From positions 1-64,000 of the forward strand of contig JBBECD010000203.1 in the NCBI GenBank assembly GCA_040881995.1: a stretch of DNA of 64,000 bases. Reading direction: 5' to 3'. Position 1 is the first letter of the stretch; every line of letters begins with the position of its first letter. The notes beneath the pieces were generated by a model. That model did no database searches. It was not told the origin of the DNA and saw only the letters and a list, made by a program, of their open reading frames with translations. Below, piece by piece: positions 1 through 9,071 of this stretch. Made by a program: the position numbers and the translations under genes. The DNA comes from JAQCEJ01 sp040881995 (GTDB lineage Bacteria > Planctomycetota > Planctomycetia > Planctomycetales > Planctomycetaceae).

Positions 1-28
1 AGGCTGTTTCGTCAATCGAGAGTTGTGA

Positions 29-53
29 CATTATTAATGTGAGACTCAATAGC
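29..53 (+). repeat. 25-bp TGAGACTCA-centred repeat, copy 1
   Basis: An AT-rich 25-bp element centred on the 9-bp palindrome TGAGACTCA. Two more copies lie at 12499-12523 (opposite strand, 22 of 25 bases identical) and 12611-12635 (same strand, 21 of 25). It stands about 100 bp upstream of an MFS transporter gene. The palindromic core suggests a regulator site or a small dispersed repeat; I cannot tell which. Confidence 0.55.
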
Positions 54-72
54 CGAAGAACCCCGAACCCCG

Positions 73-93
73 CGCTTGCGCTTCGGGCTAGTA
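73..93 (+). repeat. Dispersed CTTGCGCTTCGGGCT repeat
   Basis: The word CTTGCGCTTCGGGCT followed by RGTA recurs at 11151-11171 and 49498-49520. Read on the other strand it encodes Pro-Ala-Arg-Ser-Ala-Ser-Glu-Gly, the low-complexity peptide often found at planctomycete ORF ends. Here it is intergenic. Confidence 0.6.
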
Positions 94-149
94 TGCAGAG
101 GGAGGGGCGGGTATCCTCTCACGTTCCCATTTCACCCTGAGGAACCGAC

Positions 150-1523
150 ATGGCCGAGAACAACGCGCCCCTCTCGCTGGACAACGACCATCCGCTCGAT
201 CGATCGGTCCGGCCGACGAATGTGCGGTTTCTGATTCTGTGCCTCGGCTGCGTGACTTCGTTTCTGCTTTACGCTCACCGTGCCACGTGGAACTTCGTCG
301 GGCCCGAACTGGAACAGAGCTACGGCTTCGATCGAAAAGAGATATCCCTGCTCTATAGCTGCTTCAGCATCACGTACGGCACGCTCCCCATTCCGTTGGG
401 CGTGCTCTGCGATTCGGTCGGCCCGTATCTGTTTTTGGCGGCGATTATTTTTCTATGGTCGCTCGCCCTGGGATTGCAAGGCTGGGTCACCAGCATCTTC
501 GGCCTCGCCGCGGTTCGTGTCACATTCGGCGCCGCCCAGTCGGGATGTTACCCGGCATTGAGCAAAGTGACGTATTCGTGGTTTCCGCCAAGTTCGCGCA
601 CCGTGATGCAAGGATTGATCGCGTCGTTCTCCGGACGCATCGGCGGCGCGGTGTCGCCGATTCTTCTCGGCACGATTCTCATGGGCTATTGCGGGCTGTC
701 GTGGCAAATGTCGCTGCTCATCATGGCGGTCGTGGGCTTCGCGTTCGGCGGCGTCTTCTTGTGGCTGTTTCGCGACAGCCCCGAGAGCGACTCGCGCGTG
801 AACGACGCCGAGCGTCATCTCATCGCCGAGGGGCGAGCGCCCGCGACGCCGTCGGCGACGCGCGCCGTCTTGCCGTGGAGCAAGGCGCTCAAGAATCGCA
901 GCATGGTTCTCTTCCTCACGCAGCAGGCGATGAACGCAGGCGTCGATACGTTCTACATGGCGTTTCTCGGCGACTATTTTCTTAACGCCAAAGGTTACGA
1001 CATCAAAGCCGCCGGGCTGTTGACGAGCATTCCGCTGTGGGGCGGAGCCTTGGGCGGACTGATGGGCGGGTTCTGCAACGATTTTCTCATCCGCCGGACG
1101 GGAAGCCGACGAAGAGCCCGCAGCACCGTCGCCTTCATCGGGTTTTTCATCGGCAGCCTGATGATTTTTCTGGTCTCCGAACTCGACAACGGCGTCGCCG
1201 CGGCGTGCGCCCTGTTCGGAGCGAAACTCTTTATCGACACCACGCAGCCGACGGTCTGGGGTACGTGCACCGATCTCGGAGGCCGATTCTCGGCGACGGT
1301 TCTCGGCATCATCAACACTGCCGGCATGGTGGGCGGTCTGGCGGTGCCGGTGATCTTCGGGTTTATTCTCGATGCCAATACGATCGCCAAAGTCGTCGAG
1401 GGCGAGACGGTGAGAATTCCGAACTATCAGCCGGTGTTGATTGTGATCGCCGTCGCCTACGTTCTCAGCGCGTGCTGCTGGCTGTTCATCGATTGCTCGA
1501 AGTCGCTCGATCAGGACGACTGA
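150..1523 (+). CDS. MFS transporter
   Basis: A 457-residue major facilitator superfamily carrier with about 12 hydrophobic segments. The first begins near residue 28, and a charged central loop near residues 208-240 separates the two six-helix halves. The short loop after helix 2 (GVLCDSVGP) is like the MFS A-motif. The overall look fits the anion:cation symporter branch (organic acid or sugar-acid uptake), but no residue in view fixes the substrate. The ATG start is supported by GAGGAA at 139-144, five bases upstream. It stands alone: the next gene is convergent, with a hairpin between the two. The family is secure; the substrate is unknown. Confidence 0.85.
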   Translation: MAENNAPLSLDNDHPLDRSVRPTNVRFLILCLGCVTSFLLYAHRATWNFVGPELEQSYGFDRKEISLLYSCFSITYGTLPIPLGVLCDSVGPYLFLAAIIFLWSLALGLQGWVTSIFGLAAVRVTFGAAQSGCYPALSKVTYSWFPPSSRTVMQGLIASFSGRIGGAVSPILLGTILMGYCGLSWQMSLLIMAVVGFAFGGVFLWLFRDSPESDSRVNDAERHLIAEGRAPATPSATRAVLPWSKALKNRSMVLFLTQQAMNAGVDTFYMAFLGDYFLNAKGYDIKAAGLLTSIPLWGGALGGLMGGFCNDFLIRRTGSRRRARSTVAFIGFFIGSLMIFLVSELDNGVAAACALFGAKLFIDTTQPTVWGTCTDLGGRFSATVLGIINTAGMVGGLAVPVIFGFILDANTIAKVVEGETVRIPNYQPVLIVIAVAYVLSACCWLFIDCSKSLDQDD

Positions 1524-1536
1524 GACGTTATAAGAG

Positions 1537-1550
1537 CAGGCTGAAGCCTG
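1537..1550. repeat. CAGGCTGAAGCCTG palindromic repeat
   Basis: A perfect palindrome (CAGGCT-ga-AGCCTG) just after the MFS stop. The same core occurs twice as an inverted pair at 45231-45305 behind tadA. It may act as an RNA hairpin at the 3' end of the MFS transcript. Confidence 0.55.
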
Positions 1551-1589
1551 TGCTCCGAGACTCCCGGCAGATCGTTAAGCCGAGAAATA

Positions 1590-1629
1590 ATTCAACCCCG
1601 AAACGGCGGACGCCGATCCGGGGTTGAAT
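1590..1629. terminator. Bidirectional hairpin between convergent genes
   Basis: An 11-bp perfect stem (ATTCAACCCCG, 1590-1600, pairing with 1619-1629) with an 18-nt loop lies between the MFS gene and the convergent metalloprotease gene that ends at 1648. No clear T-run follows on either strand, so termination is inferred from position and stem strength. Confidence 0.5.
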
Positions 1630-1647
1630 CGCGATGGACGGAAAAAA

Positions 1648-4026
1648 TCAGACGGCCGCAAGATCGGCGTTCAGATCAAAAAACTCCCAGTAATCGGCCT
1701 CGACGTGGATCTCCTCTCCTTCAGGCAATTCCTGGAAGAAGAGATCGATTTGCTGAAGGTTACGAGCCGTAACGGGGGGGGGCGTACCGTCGGGCATTGT
1801 AAACAGTGACGGGTCGAACAGCGGATCGCGGGGCGAAGTGTGTAGAGTTGCAGGAGCCGCGCCCTCATTGTCCGCGTTCTTGGCTCGCACGGTCGGGACG
1901 GAGATGCCGTCGTAGTTCGCATCCGTGCTGACGGCCTCGAGTTTGAGGAAGAACACCTTGTCTCCGTCGAAATACGAATCATCGACGCCCGTGATGGTAA
2001 TCGTCTGCGGAATATTCCAATTCGAGGGCGTAAAGACCAGCGCCGTTTTATCGATGACTCCTTCACCTACGTGCGTGGATCTCGCCGCGAGAGTGACATT
2101 GGACGCCGGTTTTGAATTCAACACGACCGAGAGAGAATCGGCCGCGCCCGACTCGCTGATGTAGAGCCAATTCGTGCTGACGTTGACGGCAGCCGCGGCC
2201 ACCACCTCCGTGCCGACGCTGTCGAAGTTCTTCACGCGCACGGTCGGGAAGGCGATGCCGTCGTACCGCGCATCCAGACTGCTTGCCGTCGCCTTGAGGA
2301 AAAAGGTCTTGTCCCCATCGGCAATTCCATCCGCGACCCCCTTAACGGTAATGGTTTGCGGAATATTCCAATTCGAGGGCGTAAAAATCAGGCTCGTTTT
2401 ATTGAGGACGCCTTCGGAAAGGGCAGTCGACCGGGGCGTGATCACGACGTTCGACGTCGGCTGAGATCCCAGCACCACCGACAGCGTATCGGTCGTGCCC
2501 GACTCGTTCACATAGAGCCAGTTCGTGCTGACATTCACCGAAGCCGGCGCGACCGGATCCGTGACGACGCTGTCGGAATTGGTCACGCGCACGATGGGGA
2601 CGGCGAATCCATTGTATCGCGCATCGAGACTGGTTGCCGTCGCCCTGATGAAGAACGTTTTGTCCCCGTCGAGAGACGCATCCGCGACCCCCGTGGCGGT
2701 AATGGTTTGTGGAATGTTCCAATTCTCGGGCGTAAAGACGAGCGTCGTTTTATCGATGACGGCTTCGGAAAGGGCGGTCGATCGGGCCGTGATGACGACG
2801 TTCGAGGTGGGCCGAGATCCCAAAACCAGCGTGAACGAATCGGTCGTCCCCGACTCATTCACGTACAGCCGATTCTTGCTGACGCTCATCGAAGCCGGTT
2901 CGAGAGGAACCCCCGCGGGTTCGATGTCGGCGGTCACCGAATAAAAGCCCAGGCTGCCGTAATCGGAGTAACCCGCGGCCGCGTCGCCCACGCCGTCGAT
3001 TCTCAGATAATAATCGCCGGGAGCGAGCACCGTCGCAATCGAGGCGCCGAGTCCGGACGGGTTGGCGGAGAGAACGACGTTCCCCGACGCATCGAGGATC
3101 TCGGCGAGGATATTCAGATTCGGCCCTCGCGCCGCCGGATTCACCGTGATGTTAACGGCCCCGCCGGTCGTGAAAGAAAACACATCCCGGTCGGTTCTGG
3201 TGCTGATCACGCCCGAGAGATTCGTCAACGGCGCCGCGCTCGAGAGCGTATTGCCGTAGTCGTCGGTCCGATAGCCGAATCCGTTCTGCGTGGCGATGAT
3301 CTGGATGTCGTTCTCGGTGTTGCTCGCGCCCGAATATTCGCCGGAACTCCACTGGGTCACGGCCGAATAATAACCGGTCCCCATGATGGGAGCCCAGGAT
3401 GAGTCGCCGCTGTAGTATTCACCGCCGCTATAGCCGTCGTGCGACAGCCCGAGTGCGTGCCCCACTTCGTGTGAAATGGCTTCGGCGGTGTATTTTTCGT
3501 GTCCGTTTCCCACCAGGTCTTCGAAGATAAAAACCGGGGTATCCGTATCCCAATTGAAGGAGCCGACAAAAGCGACGCCCCCGGCGTTTCCATACCAGGC
3601 ATTGTTCCCGCCGACGACGACCCGGATGCCCCATTGGGTGTCGGAGGAACTGGTTTTCTTCAGCGCTGCCGCGCCGGGATCCTGCGTGGTGACGTTGACG
3701 TTGAAGGGAAGAAAATCTTCGGCGACTCGCGCCCAGATGGCTTCGATGCGCTGGAGTTCGGACGTACTAAAGGCATCGCTCCCATCGGTGCTGAAAGGGG
3801 GCGTGACGATATTGCCGCCCGCATTGTAAAAGACGTTCCATAACGTCTCCGACGTGGTATATCCGTCGAAGTCGAGGTAGATGGTGTGAGCGGCACCGGG
3901 TTTACTATTGAGCGAAAATGCGTCGTCCACCAAACCGCCGCTCAAAACGTCGGCGACTTGCGCCGGCAGATCGCCAGCGAGCATGGTTCGGGATTCTAAG
4001 GTTTCCACAAGAGCGGGGATATGCAT
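1648..4026 (-). CDS. Secreted zinc metalloprotease with Calx-beta-like repeats
   Basis: A 792-residue protein. Its N-terminus carries LESRTMLAGD, a form of the LEPR-like motif seen at the start of many planctomycete surface proteins. A metzincin-like catalytic domain follows, with HEVGHALGLSHD near residue 185 matching HExxHxxGxxH zinc binding. A beta-rich domain near residues 255-370 resembles the pre-peptidase C-terminal domain. Three tandem repeats of about 116 residues follow, each starting with S.N.LYV.ESG and containing TPxNWNIPQTIT, which look like Calx-beta or related adhesin repeats. The tail is short and acidic and I see no dockerin. A secreted or surface protease is likely; the substrate is unknown. 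It is transcribed alone and convergent with the MFS gene. Confidence 0.8.
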   Translation of the reverse strand: MHIPALVETLESRTMLAGDLPAQVADVLSGGLVDDAFSLNSKPGAAHTIYLDFDGYTTSETLWNVFYNAGGNIVTPPFSTDGSDAFSTSELQRIEAIWARVAEDFLPFNVNVTTQDPGAAALKKTSSSDTQWGIRVVVGGNNAWYGNAGGVAFVGSFNWDTDTPVFIFEDLVGNGHEKYTAEAISHEVGHALGLSHDGYSGGEYYSGDSSWAPIMGTGYYSAVTQWSSGEYSGASNTENDIQIIATQNGFGYRTDDYGNTLSSAAPLTNLSGVISTRTDRDVFSFTTGGAVNITVNPAARGPNLNILAEILDASGNVVLSANPSGLGASIATVLAPGDYYLRIDGVGDAAAGYSDYGSLGFYSVTADIEPAGVPLEPASMSVSKNRLYVNESGTTDSFTLVLGSRPTSNVVITARSTALSEAVIDKTTLVFTPENWNIPQTITATGVADASLDGDKTFFIRATATSLDARYNGFAVPIVRVTNSDSVVTDPVAPASVNVSTNWLYVNESGTTDTLSVVLGSQPTSNVVITPRSTALSEGVLNKTSLIFTPSNWNIPQTITVKGVADGIADGDKTFFLKATASSLDARYDGIAFPTVRVKNFDSVGTEVVAAAAVNVSTNWLYISESGAADSLSVVLNSKPASNVTLAARSTHVGEGVIDKTALVFTPSNWNIPQTITITGVDDSYFDGDKVFFLKLEAVSTDANYDGISVPTVRAKNADNEGAAPATLHTSPRDPLFDPSLFTMPDGTPPPVTARNLQQIDLFFQELPEGEEIHVEADYWEFFDLNADLAAV
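1860..2900 (-). repeat. Three in-gene tandem repeats of about 350 bp
   Basis: Three consecutive copies (starting near 2900, 2550 and 2200 on the minus strand, period 348-351 bp) encode the Calx-beta-like modules of the metalloprotease. DNA identity is high; for example GGAATATTCCAATTCGAGGG recurs almost unchanged. This suggests recent duplication or ongoing gene conversion. Confidence 0.75.
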
Positions 4027-4338
4027 GGGTTCTCCGTACGGATAGATTCTGAGCTTAAAACAAAAACATGGCGACGACGGCGGCGTGGATGTTCAACACC
4101 GTCGACATAATAAGCGGCCCGCCCTGTCCCTAGATATTCAATCTGCCTCCCTCCGCGAGCTATGATGGTTATAGTTGGCTGGCGACACGTCACTTGACCG
4201 GCAATGGCAACGACATGACTCGTAAATTAGTTTAGGATACAAAAGATTAAAACTGCCGGGACGAATTTTCGGTCGTACCGCGTTATCGCCTGGCGCGTCG
4301 TTTCAGAGCGCGCATCACGTCACCATAGACAACCGGCG
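4027..4338. other. Intergenic region, 312 bp
   Basis: This region lies upstream of the metalloprotease gene and downstream of the TPR lipoprotein gene, both on the minus strand. It should hold the protease promoter. The stretch around 4200-4260 is AT-rich, but I could not pick a convincing -35/-10 pair. No gene is visible. Confidence 0.5.
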
Positions 4339-6306
4339 CTAATGCCGGCTGTACTGCGATTGCTCTTGCAGAGCGCGCAGGGAGGGAGAGGGATCGTCCC
4401 AGGCGGAGGGAAGCGGTTCGTCCAACGATTCTTCGTTCAAATTCGGGTAGCGTGCCGACGTCGTGCGGCCAGGCTGAGAAAACTCATAACCCATCCGCGT
4501 CTGCGGCTGAGACGGCGTCGTCTGGCGATGGGTCTGATGCGAATTCCGTGATGGCGCAGGCCAGTTTTGCATCTCCGCTTCGCCGGGCATCGATCGCGCC
4601 GGCGGGGAAAACTGAGAACCGAGCCGCGTCTGGGTCGCGGGAAATTCGCCGTATTCCGACGAGAGTGACGTCATGCCCGACTGCACCGGGAAGAGTTGCG
4701 ACGGACCGGCGTTCAAGCCGGCGAGCATCGCCGCCTGGCGCGACGACTCGTCCGTCCCCGCATGCACGTTCTGAGCGGCATACTGCCTCGGATTCGACGT
4801 CGACGGATTTGCGAATCCCGTCGTCGCTCCTTCCTCCATGTCGCTCTCTCTATATTCGTCGAACTGCGGCAAATGATCTTGATTTCGAACGACATAGGGA
4901 TCGCGGGACGCCGTCTCTCCCCCGGCGTAAATCACCTCGTCCGCAGCGGCGTAGCTGTCGCGGTTGCCGTTAGCGCCGGTCTCACGCGGCCCTTGCGGCT
5001 GCGATCGGCTCGGATTCGAACGGCGATCGTCGGCTCCCGTTTCGAGCGAAATGTCTTCCGGCGGCCAGGCCGCATTCGGATCCATTTCTCCAGGAGCAGC
5101 GCCAGAGAGCCCGGCTGACGATGGGCGATTCCCCGTATTGGGAGTGATTTGAACTCCAAAGGCGTCGTTCGGCGACGACGCGTAACGCTCGCGGCCGTCA
5201 TCGACCTCTCGATTGAACTCGCCGTCGCGAGAGCCGTACGACGCGTCTTCGGTTCCGTAGGTATCATCATATTCCATCGGCGGTTGTTCGTTGCGATTCC
5301 GTGCCGGAGGATAGGCCGCGTTCGCCTCGATATCCGCGGCGGCATAAGGATCGACGTCGACGTACGATGAACCGGGAAATTCCTGGGGGGCGTTGTATCG
5401 CGGATTGGCATCGAATCCCTCGCGGACGGGAAGCGTCGCTTGCGAGGCGGCCAGGAGTTCTTCTTCTCGCCGGCGTTTGAGCTGGTCGGCTTCGCGGGCT
5501 TGACGCATCTGTTCCACGATGCGGCGATGTTCGTCGCTCGTTTGCAGTCCGCTTGCTGAGCCGTTCTGAGCAGCGGAAAATTCGGGATCGACGGCGAGCG
5601 GCGAACCGCGAGACGGCGTCTCGGCTTCGTTTTTCGGCGACGAGGCGAACGTCGACGAAGTATTCTGATTCATGACGTACGCCAGTTTCGCTTGCGCTTC
5701 CTGTTCGGTGCCGCTGCGGCGAAACATCTCGAGCGCCTGCTGGGAATTTCCCTCTTCGGCGTAGATCGCTCCCAGATTATTCGCCGCCTGGGGATGCTCC
5801 GGGTTTTTATCGAGGGCGTCGCTCAGAAAGCGTTTGGCGTTTTCGGTGTTCCCTTGCAGCATGTACGAGTAGCCCATGTCGCTTAACAGATTCGCATCGT
5901 GCGGGTTCCCCTGCAGCGCCACCAGATAATGCTTCTCCGCCGTGCGATAATCCTTGCGATTATCGGCGATGACCGCCAGCCGATGATGGGCCGTCGCATT
6001 CAGCGGATCGTTTTTCAGAATCTCCTGAAAGCGTTCTTCCGCCTGATTCAAATCGCCCGAGCGAAGGGCCAATTGCCCTTCTTGCAGCAGCACGCTGGCC
6101 GGTTTTTGCGATGCCGGCGACGAGGGTTGCTCCAACGGGGCCGGCGCGTCAGCCGAGCCGTCGGCCTCGCGATTGCCGGCGACCTGCTCGTCAACTTCCG
6201 TCGACTTTGACATGTTACGGCCCATGCCGAATTGAGACGCGGAAGAATGACAACCGGCCAGGCCGAGGCAGACCAGTGTTCCCATGAGACGTCGCTGGAA
6301 TTTCAT
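4339..6306 (-). CDS. TPR-repeat lipoprotein with long disordered tail
   Basis: A 655-residue protein. The N-terminal signal ends in a lipobox (LGLAGC), so Cys19 is probably lipidated. Residues about 70-200 hold four or so TPR motifs (for example DLNQAEERFQEILKNDPLNA and HPQAANNLGAIYAEEGNSQQ). The remaining roughly 450 residues are rich in Pro, Ser, Asn, Arg, Asp and Gln and look disordered. TPR lipoproteins of this kind (PilF/NlpI-like) usually scaffold envelope complexes. No neighbouring pilus or assembly genes support a specific role, so the function stays open. It is a single-gene unit with 794 bp of non-coding DNA upstream. Confidence 0.75.
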   Translation of the reverse strand: MKFQRRLMGTLVCLGLAGCHSSASQFGMGRNMSKSTEVDEQVAGNREADGSADAPAPLEQPSSPASQKPASVLLQEGQLALRSGDLNQAEERFQEILKNDPLNATAHHRLAVIADNRKDYRTAEKHYLVALQGNPHDANLLSDMGYSYMLQGNTENAKRFLSDALDKNPEHPQAANNLGAIYAEEGNSQQALEMFRRSGTEQEAQAKLAYVMNQNTSSTFASSPKNEAETPSRGSPLAVDPEFSAAQNGSASGLQTSDEHRRIVEQMRQAREADQLKRRREEELLAASQATLPVREGFDANPRYNAPQEFPGSSYVDVDPYAAADIEANAAYPPARNRNEQPPMEYDDTYGTEDASYGSRDGEFNREVDDGRERYASSPNDAFGVQITPNTGNRPSSAGLSGAAPGEMDPNAAWPPEDISLETGADDRRSNPSRSQPQGPRETGANGNRDSYAAADEVIYAGGETASRDPYVVRNQDHLPQFDEYRESDMEEGATTGFANPSTSNPRQYAAQNVHAGTDESSRQAAMLAGLNAGPSQLFPVQSGMTSLSSEYGEFPATQTRLGSQFSPPARSMPGEAEMQNWPAPSRNSHQTHRQTTPSQPQTRMGYEFSQPGRTTSARYPNLNEESLDEPLPSAWDDPSPSLRALQEQSQYSRH

Positions 6307-7100
6307 CGATCGACCATCCTTGGCGAAAGGAGTTTCGAGTACGGCGGCAATTTCAACATGACTTCCACCGACTTACTCCCGAGCGTGATGTTCCCGCAGT
6401 TCGAGACAGGTGACGAGGTAAACCAGAGGCGACGTGCAATAGAAGTGAAAGCAATGAAAGTGGTGAAAGTTTAGGGAAATCCCCGATGCAAGTCGAGTCC
6501 TCGGACGGGTGAAAAAATCATTTTTTCCGGGTGGGGAGTTTAGGGGATCTCGTCGTTTCTGTCGAGACGAGGTCTGGCGAATCTCTTTTTACACGGCCGC
6601 ATTACACTCATCGAAGATCGCCGGTGCATCGTAACCCGTTGGCCTGATGTCGCTTTTCATGCGGAAAACCCCGCTCAACCAGAAACATGGCACCGCTTTT
6701 GACACTGAACGCCATTCGATCAAATTAAAAATTCTCCATGCATTCGCTGGTGGCGACCGTCGATTCTACCGGACGTCGATTTCTTCTCGTCTTTCGGATC
6801 CGTGAGGGCGATGCCCGGCAAGATCGATAAAAACCGCAAACATTTCCCACCGTTCAAGCGCCGCCGAGCGGGCGTCGATAGCCCTCAGAAGGGGCTGCCG
6901 TTCTTCCGCATCCGCATCCGTTTCGCCGCGTCAGATATTCCACGGCTGTGATGGATCAAACGGTCTCCCGTGTGATACAACACGATCTCCACGAGCGGGA
7001 TCTCCGATCCGACGTCTTCCGGCCGTCACCGGGTGATCTCGTTCTCAATCTCGAAGAGTAACTTCACCTCATCACTGAGATCGTGTAAGGATCAACCACC
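6307..7100. other. Intergenic region, 794 bp, upstream of enolase
   Basis: This gap separates the divergent TPR-lipoprotein gene and eno. No ORF in it looks coding. It holds the 17-bp palindrome at 6511-6527 and a short ctcgtc/gacgag stem near 6549-6572. The AT-rich stretch 6715-6745 could contain promoter elements. An AAGGA ribosome-binding site for eno lies at 7087-7091. The length allows for an unrecognised small RNA or a long leader. Confidence 0.5.
6511..6527. promoter_or_regulatory. 17-bp perfect palindrome
   Basis: GAAAAAAT-c-ATTTTTTC is a perfect inverted repeat in the divergent region between the TPR lipoprotein and enolase genes. It could be an operator. It is also a short stem with a T-run on both strands, so it may instead be a weak bidirectional terminator. 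Confidence 0.4.
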
Positions 7101-8396
7101 ATGAGTATGGCGATATTTGGAGTCCACGCCCGGCAAATTCTCGATAGCCGGGGCAATCCCACCGTCGAAGTCGACGTGACGCTGGAAGACGGCACGATGG
7201 GCCGGGCCGCCGTTCCCAGCGGCGCCAGCACCGGCACCCACGAGGCCTGCGAACTCCGCGATACGGAGAACGACGAGTGGCTCGGCAAAGGGGTCACGCA
7301 GGCGGTCGATAACGTCAACGACGAAATCGCCGACGAACTCATCGGACAGGACGCGACCGATCAGGCGGCGATCGATCGGCTGATGGTCGATCTCGATGGC
7401 TCGCCGAACAAGTCGCGTCTCGGCGCCAATGCGATTCTCGCCTGTTCGCTGGCGACGGCCCACGCCGCCGCTCAGGCCAGCTTTCTGCCGTTGTTCCGCT
7501 ACCTCGGCGGCGTCGGTGCGAATCGGCTCCCGGCACCGATGATGAACATCATCAACGGCGGCGCGCACGCCAACAACGGCATCGATCTGCAGGAATTCAT
7601 GGTCATGCCGCTCGGGTTCGACACCTTCAGCGATGCCCTCCGTGCCGGCGTCGAAATCTTCCATCACCTGAAAAAGGTTCTTTCAAGCAAGGGGATGAGC
7701 ACGGCGGTCGGCGATGAAGGAGGTTTCGCCCCGAATCTCGGAAGCTGCGAAGCGGCGCTCGACGTCATCATGATCGCCATCGAAAAAGCGGGCTACATGC
7801 CGGGCGAAGACGTCAAAATCGCTCTCGACCCCGCTGCGACCGAGTTCTTCGGCAAGAAAGTGCACGAACACGAAGTGACGCAACCAGGCTGGTACCTCAT
7901 GGACGGCAAAAAACTCGACGCCGAAGGGATGGTCGCGTTGTTCGACCAATGGATTGACAAGTATCACATCTGCTCGATCGAAGACGGCTGCGCCGAAGAC
8001 GACTGGGACGGCTGGAAACATCTCACCGAAACGCTGGGAGGCAAAGTCCAGCTCGTGGGCGACGACTTGTTCGTCACCAACGTCGAACGGCTGCAGCGCG
8101 GCATCGAAGAGCAGATCGCCAACAGTATTCTCGTGAAGGTGAATCAGATCGGCACGCTCAGCGAAACGATCGACGCCGTGCAGCTCGCGATGCAGAACGG
8201 CTACACCGCCGTGATGAGCCATCGCTCGGGCGAGACCGAAGACACGACGATCGCCGATCTCGCCGTCGCGCTCGGCACCGGCCAGATCAAAACGGGTTCG
8301 GCCAGCCGCACCGACCGCATCTGCAAGTACAATCAACTGCTGCGCATCGAAGAAATTCTGGGAGAAAACGCCCGCTTCGGCGGCACGATTTTTTAA
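7101..8396 (+). CDS. eno: Enolase (phosphopyruvate hydratase)
   Basis: A 431-residue enolase that interconverts 2-phosphoglycerate and phosphoenolpyruvate in cytoplasmic glycolysis and gluconeogenesis. Family hallmarks are visible: QILDSRGNPTVEVDV at the N-terminus, the mobile loop GASTGTHEA near residue 41, the Mg-binding SIEDG near residue 293, the catalytic-Lys segment LVKVNQIGTL near residue 345, and MSHRSGETEDTTIADLAV near 373. Length matches the family norm. AAGGA nine bases before the ATG supports the start. The next gene, 36 bp downstream on the same strand, encodes an FtsB-like protein, an arrangement also seen in proteobacteria. Confidence 0.97.
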   Translation: MSMAIFGVHARQILDSRGNPTVEVDVTLEDGTMGRAAVPSGASTGTHEACELRDTENDEWLGKGVTQAVDNVNDEIADELIGQDATDQAAIDRLMVDLDGSPNKSRLGANAILACSLATAHAAAQASFLPLFRYLGGVGANRLPAPMMNIINGGAHANNGIDLQEFMVMPLGFDTFSDALRAGVEIFHHLKKVLSSKGMSTAVGDEGGFAPNLGSCEAALDVIMIAIEKAGYMPGEDVKIALDPAATEFFGKKVHEHEVTQPGWYLMDGKKLDAEGMVALFDQWIDKYHICSIEDGCAEDDWDGWKHLTETLGGKVQLVGDDLFVTNVERLQRGIEEQIANSILVKVNQIGTLSETIDAVQLAMQNGYTAVMSHRSGETEDTTIADLAVALGTGQIKTGSASRTDRICKYNQLLRIEEILGENARFGGTIF

Positions 8397-8432
8397 TCGC
8401 GACCACGGTAAATTCATTTTCGAGTACAGTGA

Positions 8433-9056
8433 GTGAAAGTCATCCACGAGAGCATTCTGAACGAGCACGACGAATCGCCGGCAAGCTGGCTGATTTCGTT
8501 GATCTTCTGGAGTTGCCTGATCGCGGCGGCGGCGTTGTACGCGGCCGTCGCGCTGGCCCCCAAACTGCAGAAGTATCTCGAGGTGCGCCATCAATTCCTC
8601 ACGAATCAGATGCAACTCGTGCAAATCGAGCGCGAAACGGCGTATCTGAAACGGGTCCGCGACGCCCTGGAGAACGATCCCGAGTTCGCGGCCCAGATGG
8701 CACAAGTCGATTTCCACATCGGCCGCACCGATGCCGAAGTGATCCCGGTCGATTCAGAGTTGATGCGCGGAGCCCGCGATTTTGCATCCGAATCGTCGCC
8801 TGCGATCACGCGGATCGAGCCGTCGTATCCATTTTTGCAACTGCTCGCCGAGAGTCATTTCTGGCGCAGTTTTCTGATCACGATGTCCGCCGGCCTGACG
8901 CTGACGGCGTTTACGTTTATGCATCATCCGCAGTTGAAACAGCGACAGGCAAAAGCAAAAGCCCCGCGGCACGTTCCATCGCGCCCCAAACCGCACAGCG
9001 GTTTCTTCGCCAGATATCGCGTGCCCCAAGAGCGGCAGAAGATGAGCGATGTGTGA
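8433..9056 (+). CDS. FtsB/DivIC-like septum formation initiator protein
   Basis: A 207-residue membrane protein, probably starting at GTG 8433 as no in-frame ATG is near. A transmembrane helix at residues about 20-42 is followed by a coiled-coil stretch (residues 43-90). The segment ERETAYLKRVRDALENDP matches the end of the FtsB/DivIC coiled coil (L..E...L......L..DP). A second hydrophobic segment lies near residues 145-165 and the tail is basic. FtsB and DivIC bridge the divisome to septal wall synthesis. This copy is about twice the usual length, the extra being the second membrane segment and tail. Its place directly after eno matches the eno-ftsB order of other phyla. The family call is moderately sure; a role in FtsZ-less division is inference. 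Confidence 0.65.
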   Translation: MKVIHESILNEHDESPASWLISLIFWSCLIAAAALYAAVALAPKLQKYLEVRHQFLTNQMQLVQIERETAYLKRVRDALENDPEFAAQMAQVDFHIGRTDAEVIPVDSELMRGARDFASESSPAITRIEPSYPFLQLLAESHFWRSFLITMSAGLTLTAFTFMHHPQLKQRQAKAKAPRHVPSRPKPHSGFFARYRVPQERQKMSDV

Positions 9057-9071
9057 CTGCGACCCCGCCAA

